Of a DNA stretch of 47,726 bases, positions 7,050 to 13,801 are shown piece by piece (position 1 is the first letter of the stretch; every line of letters starts with the position of its first letter). The stretch is taken from the NCBI GenBank assembly GCA_027451585.1, contig DAIDIZ010000031.1, positions 1 through 47,726 on the forward strand. Reading direction: 5' to 3'. Source of the stretch: Chlamydiota bacterium (GTDB lineage: Bacteria; Chlamydiota; Chlamydiia; Chlamydiales; SM23-39). The notes under the pieces were generated by a model. It ran no database searches, had not been told where the DNA came from, and saw nothing but the letters and a program-made list of their open reading frames with translations. A program made the translations under genes and the position numbers.

Positions 7050-9113
7050 ATGTCTATGACCCCAATTCAAAAAAAATGTGATTCCCTTCTCAAAAATCTG
7101 CTTGATCTGAGTTCTTCCTCTCTGCGGGAAAAATCTTTGCAAACTCTCGAAGTGATGTGGCTTACCCGCTACATCGATGACAAAATGAGTAAGTTGGTTC
7201 GACAAAATAAGGGGGGCACTTTTCATCTAGGAGTGACAGGTCATGAACTGATCGGGGCAGTATCAGCTCTTTCTCTCAAGCCAGGTATTGACTGGGCCTT
7301 TCCTTATTACCGAGACCGGGCGTTTGCTATCGGGTTAGGCTGTACTCCGACCGATTTATTTGCGGCCTTTTTGGCTCGCGATATTCCTCACCATTCAGGT
7401 GGGAGAATGATGCCCGAACATTTCTCTCACAAAGAGCTTCGGATTCCATGCCAATCGAGCTGCGTCGGTTCACAATTTTTGCAAGCCGTTGGGGTGGCCA
7501 AGTCGGCTCAACTCCGAGGAGCCCAAGAAGTGGTTTATGTTTCTGGAGGAGATGGATCCACATCCCAGGGCGATTTCCATGAAATGCTCAATTTTGCTTC
7601 GCTCCATAAACTTCCTCTTGTGATCGTGATTCAAGATAATGGTTGGGCCATCTCTGTTCCCGTTGCTGATCAGACAGCGGGGGGATCTATCGCAAAAATC
7701 GCAAGAGGCTATGAAGGTCTTTCGGTTTTTGAAGTGGATGGATGTGATTATCAGGAGACTGAACAAGCTCTTTTTGAGGCAGTTGCGATAGCCAGAGGAT
7801 CAAAAGGGCCAAGTCTTATTGTAGCCAAGATTCCTCGGATTGCTGCGCACAGTAGTAGCGATGATCCGAAAAAATATAAATCAGAAGAAATCCAAAAAGA
7901 AGAGCTATCCCGAGATCCGATCCCGCGATTTGAAAAAGAGCTTCTTGAAGCAGGGGTGATCACGCAGGAGGTGTTGGATCAGATGAAACAACGACTCTTT
8001 CAGAGTGTTGAAGAGGCTGCTTTGCAAGCAGACCAAATCCCCTTTCCTCCCCGTAGTGACGCCGATAAAAATGTATTTAAATCCTTCAATGTCCCAGCCT
8101 CGAAGACTTCTCCTGAAGGGGAGTCGATTGTGCTCATGGATGCTCTCAATCATGCGCTCATCGAAGAGATGGAAAGAGACCCTGGAGTTGTTGTATTTGG
8201 AGAAGACGTAGCCCATGGTAAAGGGGGCGTTTTTGGGATCACCCGCACATTAACCGATCGATTTGGGGTCTCTCGCTGCTTCAACACACCTCTGGCTGAG
8301 TCCACGATCATGGCTCTTGCCATCGGTCTTTCATTTGACGGATTCCATAAACCGGTGGCCGAGATCCAATTTGCCGATTATTCATGGACGGGGATGAACC
8401 AGCTCTTCAACGAGCTATCGAGCATTCATTATCGATCCAATGGAGAATGGACCTGCCCCGTGGTCATCCGCATGCCCTATGGCGGATACATCCAAGGAGG
8501 ACCTTACCACTCGCAGAGTATCGAAGCGTTTCTCGCTCATTGTCCGGGGCTCAAAGTGGTGATCCCAAGTAACGCCGCCGATGCCAAAAGATTACTTAAG
8601 ATGGCGATTGCCGACCCAAATCCCGTTGTATTTCTCGAGCACAAAGCTCTCTATCGCCAAAGACTTTTCTGCGCCCGTCCAGAGACGGGGCGAGATGACT
8701 TTTTGCCTTTCGGAAAGGCTGAAATTGTGCGGGAAGGGAAAGACGTAACTTTTATCGGTTGGGGAATGACTGTTCTCATGGGAACTGAGGCTGCAGATCT
8801 CCTCGCTAAAGAGGGCCTTTCGGTTGAAGTGATTGATTTAAGAACCCTCATTCCGCTTGATTTCGCAACTCTTCTCGCATCGGTTCAAAAGACCGGGAAG
8901 CTTCTCATTGCTCACGAAGCGCCCCGTACATGTGGTTTCGGAGCTGAATTATCGGCCCGTATGGCGCAAGAAGCCTTCCACTACCTCGATGCTCCGATTC
9001 AAAGAATTGGAGGGAAGGATTGCCCCGTTCCTTACTGCAAAGATCTCGAAGAGGAGGTTTTGCCTCAAAAAAAGGACATCGAGCAAGCTCTCAGAACTCT
9101 CGCCTCTTACTGA
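7050..9113 (+). CDS. Fused E1 alpha/beta thiamine-dependent 2-oxoacid dehydrogenase
   Basis: 687 residues joining the E1 alpha (about 20-340) and E1 beta (about 365-687) subunits of a pyruvate/branched-chain 2-oxoacid dehydrogenase. The alpha part has the thiamine diphosphate motif GDGSTSQGDFHE...NNGWAIS-type (here DNGWAIS) around residues 167-205. The beta part has FGEDVAHGKGGVFG, the family's cofactor-contacting Glu, and the C-terminal GFGAELSARM. It decarboxylates a 2-oxoacid and acylates the lipoyl domain of an E2, which is not in this window. C. trachomatis has the same fusion (CT340, annotated as oxoisovalerate dehydrogenase). Substrate is undecided. ATG 7050 or 7056 may be the start; neither has a clear ribosome site. 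Confidence 0.93.
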   Translation: MSMTPIQKKCDSLLKNLLDLSSSSLREKSLQTLEVMWLTRYIDDKMSKLVRQNKGGTFHLGVTGHELIGAVSALSLKPGIDWAFPYYRDRAFAIGLGCTPTDLFAAFLARDIPHHSGGRMMPEHFSHKELRIPCQSSCVGSQFLQAVGVAKSAQLRGAQEVVYVSGGDGSTSQGDFHEMLNFASLHKLPLVIVIQDNGWAISVPVADQTAGGSIAKIARGYEGLSVFEVDGCDYQETEQALFEAVAIARGSKGPSLIVAKIPRIAAHSSSDDPKKYKSEEIQKEELSRDPIPRFEKELLEAGVITQEVLDQMKQRLFQSVEEAALQADQIPFPPRSDADKNVFKSFNVPASKTSPEGESIVLMDALNHALIEEMERDPGVVVFGEDVAHGKGGVFGITRTLTDRFGVSRCFNTPLAESTIMALAIGLSFDGFHKPVAEIQFADYSWTGMNQLFNELSSIHYRSNGEWTCPVVIRMPYGGYIQGGPYHSQSIEAFLAHCPGLKVVIPSNAADAKRLLKMAIADPNPVVFLEHKALYRQRLFCARPETGRDDFLPFGKAEIVREGKDVTFIGWGMTVLMGTEAADLLAKEGLSVEVIDLRTLIPLDFATLLASVQKTGKLLIAHEAPRTCGFGAELSARMAQEAFHYLDAPIQRIGGKDCPVPYCKDLEEEVLPQKKDIEQALRTLASY

Positions 9114-9125
9114 GGTATTTCCGGT

Positions 9126-9145
9126 ATAACTCGTTCCACCCCAAA
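9126..9145. repeat. Fragment related to palindromic repeat family C
   Basis: TAACTCGTTCCACCCCAAAA resembles the outer end of the family C repeat (ACTCGTTCCACTCCAAAA at 19917-19934). It lies between the E1 stop codon and the end of the next gene. At 20 bp it could be a relic or chance. Confidence 0.35.
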
Positions 9146-9147
9146 AG

Positions 9148-9483
9148 TTACAAAATAGCGAGAAATCGTTTTGATCGTCTCTTTGACAACATCTCGGATT
9201 TCCGATGAAGCTGATGGAACAACGGTTTTTGGTAGCGGGTTTGTAAAGCTGTGAATGTGGCTCTTTTTTTCTCGATGTGTTTCTGAATGTGAGCAATCGG
9301 TTTTTTCGCTAACTTCTCATCCATTACTAATAAATGATGGATCAAGCTTTCTTGCGTTTTCTCAAACGCGGCAAGCTCTACTTCGGAGAGTTCTCTCATC
9401 GATGCAGCTTCCATTGCTTCTGCATTGCGAATCAATTGATCCAACGTATTGTCAATTTCAAGGAGTATCTCTTGGCCAACCAT
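9148..9483 (-). CDS. Small helical protein of unknown function
   Basis: 111 residues, not recognised. The sequence is almost entirely predicted helix with heptad-like hydrophobic spacing (EILLEIDNTLDQLIRNAEAM..., ESLIHHLLVMDEKLAKK) and a basic C-terminus (KRRSKRF). It therefore looks like a coiled-coil or helical-bundle protein. Such small helical proteins in chlamydiae are often secretion chaperones or structural partners, but nothing here proves that. It is convergent with the E1 fusion gene (35 bp apart) and divergent from the MBL-fold gene. No ribosome site is clear before the ATG at 9483. Confidence 0.6.
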   Translation of the reverse strand: MVGQEILLEIDNTLDQLIRNAEAMEAASMRELSEVELAAFEKTQESLIHHLLVMDEKLAKKPIAHIQKHIEKKRATFTALQTRYQKPLFHQLHRKSEMLSKRRSKRFLAIL

Positions 9484-9534
9484 ATCTTTTGATGTCTCTT
9501 ATTATACCATTTAAATCAATGCATTAATTTTTCA

Positions 9535-9578
9535 AAGAGTAAAATGCAAAGATGTGAAGAGTAAAATGCAAAGATGTG
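9535..9578. repeat. Perfect 22-bp tandem duplication
   Basis: Two identical 22-bp units (9535-9556, 9557-9578), each reading AAGAGTAAAATGCAAAGATG plus TG, stand head to tail 16 bp before the MBL-fold gene start. They fill the likely promoter/leader of that gene. They may be a recent slippage duplication or paired protein sites. Confidence 0.85.
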
Positions 9579-9593
9579 ATATGAATTGTCCGC

Positions 9594-10367
9594 ATGTTTG
9601 GATTTTGCCCTCTCGCTTCAGGTTCTAAAGGAAATGCAATTTTTGTTGGAACAAAGTCTGCTCGTGTTTTGATCGATGCGGGGATTAGCTACAGTTTGCT
9701 CAATCAACGCCTCTCTGCAATCGGGGTTGATATTCAGACGATTCAAGCAGTTCTCGTTACGCATGAACATGTTGACCACATAGGCGGCCTTGCTGTTTTA
9801 TCGGAAAAGCTCAAAATTCCAGTGCTTGCTAATGCAGAAACGGCAAAAGGGATTTGCAGGGCGCTGAAGGTGCGCCCTCGCTTTAAAATCTTCACTACGG
9901 GAGAGCCTTTTATTTTTGAAGACATTGAAGTTGTCCCCTTTGGAATTCCCCATGATACGCTTGATCCTGTCGGCTTCACTTTCTCTTTTGATCAGTTGAA
10001 GTTGGGGTTTTGTACCGATTTGGGGCACGTGACTTCGCTGATTAGAAAGCAGTTGGCTTTGTGCGACTATCTCTACCTCGAGGCCAATCACGAACCCTCG
10101 ATGGTGCTCGCCTCTCATCGCCCTCCTGTCTATAAAGAAAGGGTACTGAGCCGGCAGGGGCATCTCTCAAACGAAGAGTGTGCCAAACTTCTCGTCTCGA
10201 TTTTTCATCCGGGACTCAAACATGTTCACCTGGCCCATCTTTCAAGTGAATGCAACGCACAAGAGCGGGCTTTGCAGATCGTGAGTGGGGCTTTAGAGCA
10301 GATAGGTCAAAATGTGGCTCTTTCGATCGCTTATCAAGAGAAGGTCTCTCGTTGCATTTATTTTTAA
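9594..10367 (+). CDS. MBL-fold metallo-hydrolase, YycJ/WalJ-like
   Basis: 257-residue metallo-beta-lactamase-fold protein. The N-terminus LASGSKGNAIFVGTKSARVL and VLIDAGISYSLLNQRL follow the YycJ/WalJ pattern. The zinc motif is HEHVDH near residues 58-63 and further metal ligands fall in GFCTDLGH and in the VHLAHLSSECN segment. WalJ-type proteins are DNA-processing exonucleases or housekeeping hydrolases; the substrate here is not known. It is followed after 24 bp by the ABC exporter genes. The start ATG has no obvious ribosome site, and a tandem duplication lies just upstream. Confidence 0.85.
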   Translation: MFGFCPLASGSKGNAIFVGTKSARVLIDAGISYSLLNQRLSAIGVDIQTIQAVLVTHEHVDHIGGLAVLSEKLKIPVLANAETAKGICRALKVRPRFKIFTTGEPFIFEDIEVVPFGIPHDTLDPVGFTFSFDQLKLGFCTDLGHVTSLIRKQLALCDYLYLEANHEPSMVLASHRPPVYKERVLSRQGHLSNEECAKLLVSIFHPGLKHVHLAHLSSECNAQERALQIVSGALEQIGQNVALSIAYQEKVSRCIYF

Positions 10368-10391
10368 AAAAGTGTAATCTTCTTCCCCATC

Positions 10392-11330
10392 ATGAGGTCG
10401 GTTCTTTCTGTTCGTCAATTAACTAAGATTTATCCGGGAAATCCTCCTTACACTGCTGTGGATGGGATTTCATTTGATCTACAAGAGGGAACCATTCTCG
10501 GTTTTTTAGGTCCTAATGGCTCGGGAAAAACGACCACAATCCAGATGCTTCTCGGGACCCTTTCTCTGTCATCCGGCTCGATTTTCTATTTTGGCAGAGA
10601 TTTTCAAAAAGAGAAGAGTGAGATCCTCAATCAGGTCTCCTTTGCGAGTACCTACCTAAGTCTTCCTTACATTCTGTCCGTGGCAGAGAATCTCGATGTC
10701 ATCGGTTATCTATACGGTTTGAGTCGAGAAGAGAGTCGGAAGAGATATCGTCCTCTTTTAGAGCGATTTGGGATTGCCAAATACGAAAAGAGCAAAGTCG
10801 CGGTTTTGTCTGCCGGCCAGGTGACCCGATTGATGATGGTAAAGGCTTTTTTTATTGATCCGAAGGTTGTGCTTCTCGATGAACCCACTGCGTCGCTCGA
10901 CCCCGACATTTCTCAGGATATTTGCGATTTTCTTTTAGAACAAAAGAATAGCCGAGGCATTTCGATTCTCTTCACGTCGCATAAAATGGAAGAAGTGTCG
11001 ACTGTCTGCGATCGAGTGATTTTTCTCGACAGAGGTAAGATTGTTGCTGATGATCTTCCTCAGAACCTCGCGAAAAAAAGCGCCTACTTCCGCCTGCGTC
11101 TTGTCGTCGTCGAACATCTAGAGAAGGCGATTGCCATTGCTCAAGAAAGGAACTACCTGCACAAGGTGGATAATCGACTGGTCGATCTTGAATTGGATGA
11201 AAAAGAGATCCCCCATTATTTGCATGCATTGAGCAGGTCTGATGTTCTCTATTCGAGCATCCACATCCAAGAGCCTTCTTTGGAAGACTATTTTTTAAAA
11301 ATCGCGAGGAAGTGTCGTGAGATTCCATAG
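10392..11330 (+). CDS. ABC exporter ATP-binding protein
   Basis: 312-residue ATPase of an ABC-2-type exporter. It shows Walker A GPNGSGKTTT near residues 41-50 and a signature LSAGQ (a variant of LSGGQ) near 140. Walker B is VVLLDEPTASLDPD and the switch His is in FTSHKMEEVS. The C-terminal ~90 residues form the extra domain usual for drug/polysaccharide exporters. The downstream permease overlaps by 14 bp, so the two are co-translated and form one transporter. Substrate cannot be told. The Ala for Gly in the signature is seen in some functional homologues. Confidence 0.93.
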   Translation: MRSVLSVRQLTKIYPGNPPYTAVDGISFDLQEGTILGFLGPNGSGKTTTIQMLLGTLSLSSGSIFYFGRDFQKEKSEILNQVSFASTYLSLPYILSVAENLDVIGYLYGLSREESRKRYRPLLERFGIAKYEKSKVAVLSAGQVTRLMMVKAFFIDPKVVLLDEPTASLDPDISQDICDFLLEQKNSRGISILFTSHKMEEVSTVCDRVIFLDRGKIVADDLPQNLAKKSAYFRLRLVVVEHLEKAIAIAQERNYLHKVDNRLVDLELDEKEIPHYLHALSRSDVLYSSIHIQEPSLEDYFLKIARKCREIP

Positions 11331-12099
11331 AATCAAAGCTGTTTTTTTTCGTTATCTCTACGTTCTTAGAAAAGGGCCGCAACAGCTGTCGGATCTTTTT
11401 TATTGGCCACTGATCGATATCCTTCTCTGGGGACTTACCTCGATTTGGATCGCGACGACCCACGTGGAAGAAAATCTCCCTCTCATCTTGATGACAGGTC
11501 TGATCTTCTGGCAGATCACCTGGCGCGGCTCGATCGATGTATCAGTAAGCCTGCTCCAAGAGTTTTGGCATCGGAACCTGATCAATCTCTTTGCTTCCCC
11601 CTTGAAGCTGGCCGAGTGGAGTCTTGGGGTGATCCTTTTTTGTCTTTGCAAGCTCGTCATCACCGTCTCTTTTGGCCTCTTAGCCGTGTACCTTCTTTAT
11701 TCACTCAATATTTTGGCCCTTGGGTGGATCTTTATCCCCTTTGCTGCGATGCTCCTCCTTTTCGGATGGTTTCTCGGATTTCTCGCTGCAAGTTTGATCA
11801 TTTATTGGGGGCACCAAGTCGAAGCACTTGCCTGGATGGTAGGCTATGTGTTTGCTCCTTTTAGTGCCGTCTTCTATCCTGTATCGGTTCTTCCCGAATG
11901 GGCTCAAGTGATCTCTTGGTGTTTACCGACTACCTATATTTTTGAAGGGATGCGATCGATTTTGCAAACAGGGTCTTTTCCCCTTTCTTATTTTTGGATG
12001 AGCTTTGGGCTCAACATCGTATATTTGGGGGCGTCTCTTATCTTGTTTTCGTTCTGTTTTGAAAAGAGCCGGCAGAAGGGACTTGCTCGTCTTGAATAG
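11317..12099 (+). CDS. ABC-2-type exporter permease
   Basis: 260-residue integral membrane partner of the preceding ATPase. Six hydrophobic segments can be counted, and the ABC-2 pattern is clear: an amphipathic N-terminal region (AVFFRYLYVLRKGP), then FWQITWRGSIDVSVSLLQEFWHRNLINLFASPL. The late segment PFSAVFYPVSVLPEWAQVISWCLPTTYIFEGMRS contains the family's P-x-YP-x-x-x-LP-x-W signature. It is transcribed with the ATPase (14-bp overlap). It faces the S10 peptidase gene convergently. Cargo unknown; lipids, polysaccharide or drugs are all possible for this class. Confidence 0.9.
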   Translation: MRFHRIKAVFFRYLYVLRKGPQQLSDLFYWPLIDILLWGLTSIWIATTHVEENLPLILMTGLIFWQITWRGSIDVSVSLLQEFWHRNLINLFASPLKLAEWSLGVILFCLCKLVITVSFGLLAVYLLYSLNILALGWIFIPFAAMLLLFGWFLGFLAASLIIYWGHQVEALAWMVGYVFAPFSAVFYPVSVLPEWAQVISWCLPTTYIFEGMRSILQTGSFPLSYFWMSFGLNIVYLGASLILFSFCFEKSRQKGLARLE

Positions 12100-12126
12100 A
12101 CCTTATTTGACACAGGGAAAAGGTCT
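12098..12126. terminator. Possible hairpin between convergent genes
   Basis: AGACCTT (12098-12104) pairs with AAGGTCT (12120-12126) across a 15-base loop, directly at the permease stop codon. It lies between convergent genes and could end both transcripts, but it has no T-run, so support is weak. Confidence 0.3.
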
Positions 12127-12150
12127 CTCTCTTCCTCTGTGCTCAACAGT

Positions 12151-13617
12151 TCATTTTTGGGTGAACAAGGGGACGAGGTCCTCTTTGAGTTTTTTCAGAC
12201 ATTTGACGTCGAAGATGAAGCCATGACCTCCTTCGTAATATCTAAAGAGGATGTTTTTCTGGTATGATGAGGGAAGGTCGAGATGGTCAAAGGAGTACTC
12301 AGCGGCGGCAAACGGCGTTCTGCAATCGTAATAGCCAGACCCGACAAAGACTTGCATATGGGGGTTTGTAATGAGAGTCCTCTTGAGCCGTTGGGTCAGC
12401 TCTGGCCAGTCGATCGAGTCGTAGGTAGAGTAATCCCAGAAGGTAAAGGCAGGATAGGAAAAGGTTACATAAGATTCGAAGGGGCTCTTCGATTCGAGCT
12501 CATTGTGAAGATAGTTGTGGAAGGCGCAGTCAAGTCCTCTCATTTCTTGGTAGCTGGGATCGTCATTCATGTTGTTTCTTCGCGAACAAAAGGCCTCTCC
12601 GACATAGCGGGTATCGAGTCCTCCAATCACTTTTCTATCGAGAGCAAAAAATTCAGTTGTGTAGAGCCTTTCATCAAATTTCCCTTGGTATCGTTTGACG
12701 GTCTCAAAGGGAAGTCCTATGAGTTCGGCCATTTGTGTATAGAGTTGATCTTGCGCTTGAGAGCTGAGTTTTCCTGGTTGGAGCATAGCGGGGAGATAAC
12801 TTTCAAAACAAAATCGTTTGGCGTATTCGATCACATCTTCGAGAGGTTTTTCGGGCCAGAAGCGACCATGGTACCAGGCGCTGGCAGCAAGCGTAGGGAT
12901 GAGGAGCGAGTCGGGCAGCATTCTGTTGTGTTGGCCCATAATCGTGGAAAAGTCGATGCAGGTGCCGAGCAGGATGAGCCCATGCAGAGGGAGGTCATGG
13001 AAGGTGAGGTATTCGGCGATGCCACAGCAACGAGTTGTCCCGTAACTTGTTCCTGAAAGGTACTTGGGAGAGTTCCACCGATTGAAATAGGCGATGAACG
13101 TTTTGACAAAGTTCCCGAGAACGGCAATATCGCCGTCGACGCTTAAGAGCGTCGAAAAGTGGTCGGGATTTTCTCCGGGTGTACTAAAGCCTGTTCCGAC
13201 TGGATCAACGAAAACGAGGTCGGTCCAGGGGAGAAGTGTCTCTGGATTATCGATGATCTCGTAAGGAGGAAGTATGCTTTTCCCTTCACTTAACGAGAGA
13301 ATCCTTCTCGGTCCAATAGAACAAATCGTCTCAGGACCACACGAGCCTCCTGGGCCTCCAGGGAATATAAAAGTGATGGGTCGGTCTGATTCTCCTTCAA
13401 CAAAATAAGCAATAAAAAAGATTTCAGGAGGTAATTGAGCCTCTTCGGACGTTTCAAATGGGCTGGTATTGGGGAATTGAACGGGAAATTTCCCCGTAGC
13501 TGCTTTATAGGGCAGATCTAAATAGGGCTCGTTCAAGGAAAGATGGTGTCTTGTTTCGACTAAATTGACTAAATCGGTATTAGAAATGGTGGCGACGAGA
13601 GGGAATAACCAATGCAT
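12151..13617 (-). CDS. S10-family serine carboxypeptidase
   Basis: 488 residues from ATG 13617, chosen because AAAAGGAT lies 3-10 bases upstream. The longer open frame to 13803 would run through the tRNA-Arg gene. The S10 pattern is strong: PGGPGGSCGPE (oxyanion region), DLVFVDPVGTGFS, the nucleophile elbow GTSYGT with Ser191, GYYDCRTPF with Asp431, and EGGHGF with His465. S10 enzymes remove C-terminal residues at acidic pH and are commonest in eukaryotic lysosomes/vacuoles. Bacterial members exist. The residue before the nucleophile is Thr, where most S10 members have the acid-sensing Glu (GESYG), so pH preference may differ. The N-terminus MHWLFPLVATIS is only weakly signal-like. Location and substrate are unknown. 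Confidence 0.88.
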   Translation of the reverse strand: MHWLFPLVATISNTDLVNLVETRHHLSLNEPYLDLPYKAATGKFPVQFPNTSPFETSEEAQLPPEIFFIAYFVEGESDRPITFIFPGGPGGSCGPETICSIGPRRILSLSEGKSILPPYEIIDNPETLLPWTDLVFVDPVGTGFSTPGENPDHFSTLLSVDGDIAVLGNFVKTFIAYFNRWNSPKYLSGTSYGTTRCCGIAEYLTFHDLPLHGLILLGTCIDFSTIMGQHNRMLPDSLLIPTLAASAWYHGRFWPEKPLEDVIEYAKRFCFESYLPAMLQPGKLSSQAQDQLYTQMAELIGLPFETVKRYQGKFDERLYTTEFFALDRKVIGGLDTRYVGEAFCSRRNNMNDDPSYQEMRGLDCAFHNYLHNELESKSPFESYVTFSYPAFTFWDYSTYDSIDWPELTQRLKRTLITNPHMQVFVGSGYYDCRTPFAAAEYSFDHLDLPSSYQKNILFRYYEGGHGFIFDVKCLKKLKEDLVPLFTQK

Positions 13618-13673
13618 AGGATCCTTTTGAAATAGGGCAAGATCGTATAAAAACATCTCTATAAATACAAGCC

Positions 13674-13703
13674 TTGAAAAATAGTGGTTCTTCAGAGTAA
13701 ATT
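13674..13703 (+). promoter_or_regulatory. Probable sigma70-type promoter of tRNA-Arg
   Basis: TTGAAA at 13674-13679 and TAAATT at 13698-13703 are separated by 18 bp and stand 11 bp before the mature tRNA start. Spacing and position fit the major (sigma66/sigma70-type) promoter. Confidence 0.5.
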
Positions 13704-13713
13704 GGATCCTTTG

Positions 13714-13786
13714 GGATTGATAGCTCAGTGGATAGAGCACCCGCCTTCTAAGCGGGCGGTCGTAGGTTCGAGTCCTACTCAATCCA
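13714..13786 (+). tRNA. tRNA-Arg (anticodon TCT)
   Basis: 73-nt cloverleaf. The acceptor stem GGATTGA pairs with TCAATCC, with discriminator A. The D stem is GCTC/GAGC. The anticodon stem CCCGC/GCGGG holds loop CTTCTAA, with TCT at 13747-13749. The T arm is GTAGG-TTCGAGT-CCTAC. CCA is not encoded. It reads AGA/AGG arginine codons. Confidence 0.97.
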
Positions 13787-13801
13787 AATTTTGAGTGCCC
13801 C

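Noticed and set aside
12283-13056. 257-residue open frame opposite the S10 gene
   Set aside because: It is antisense to a gene with intact catalytic motifs and shows no family pattern of its own.
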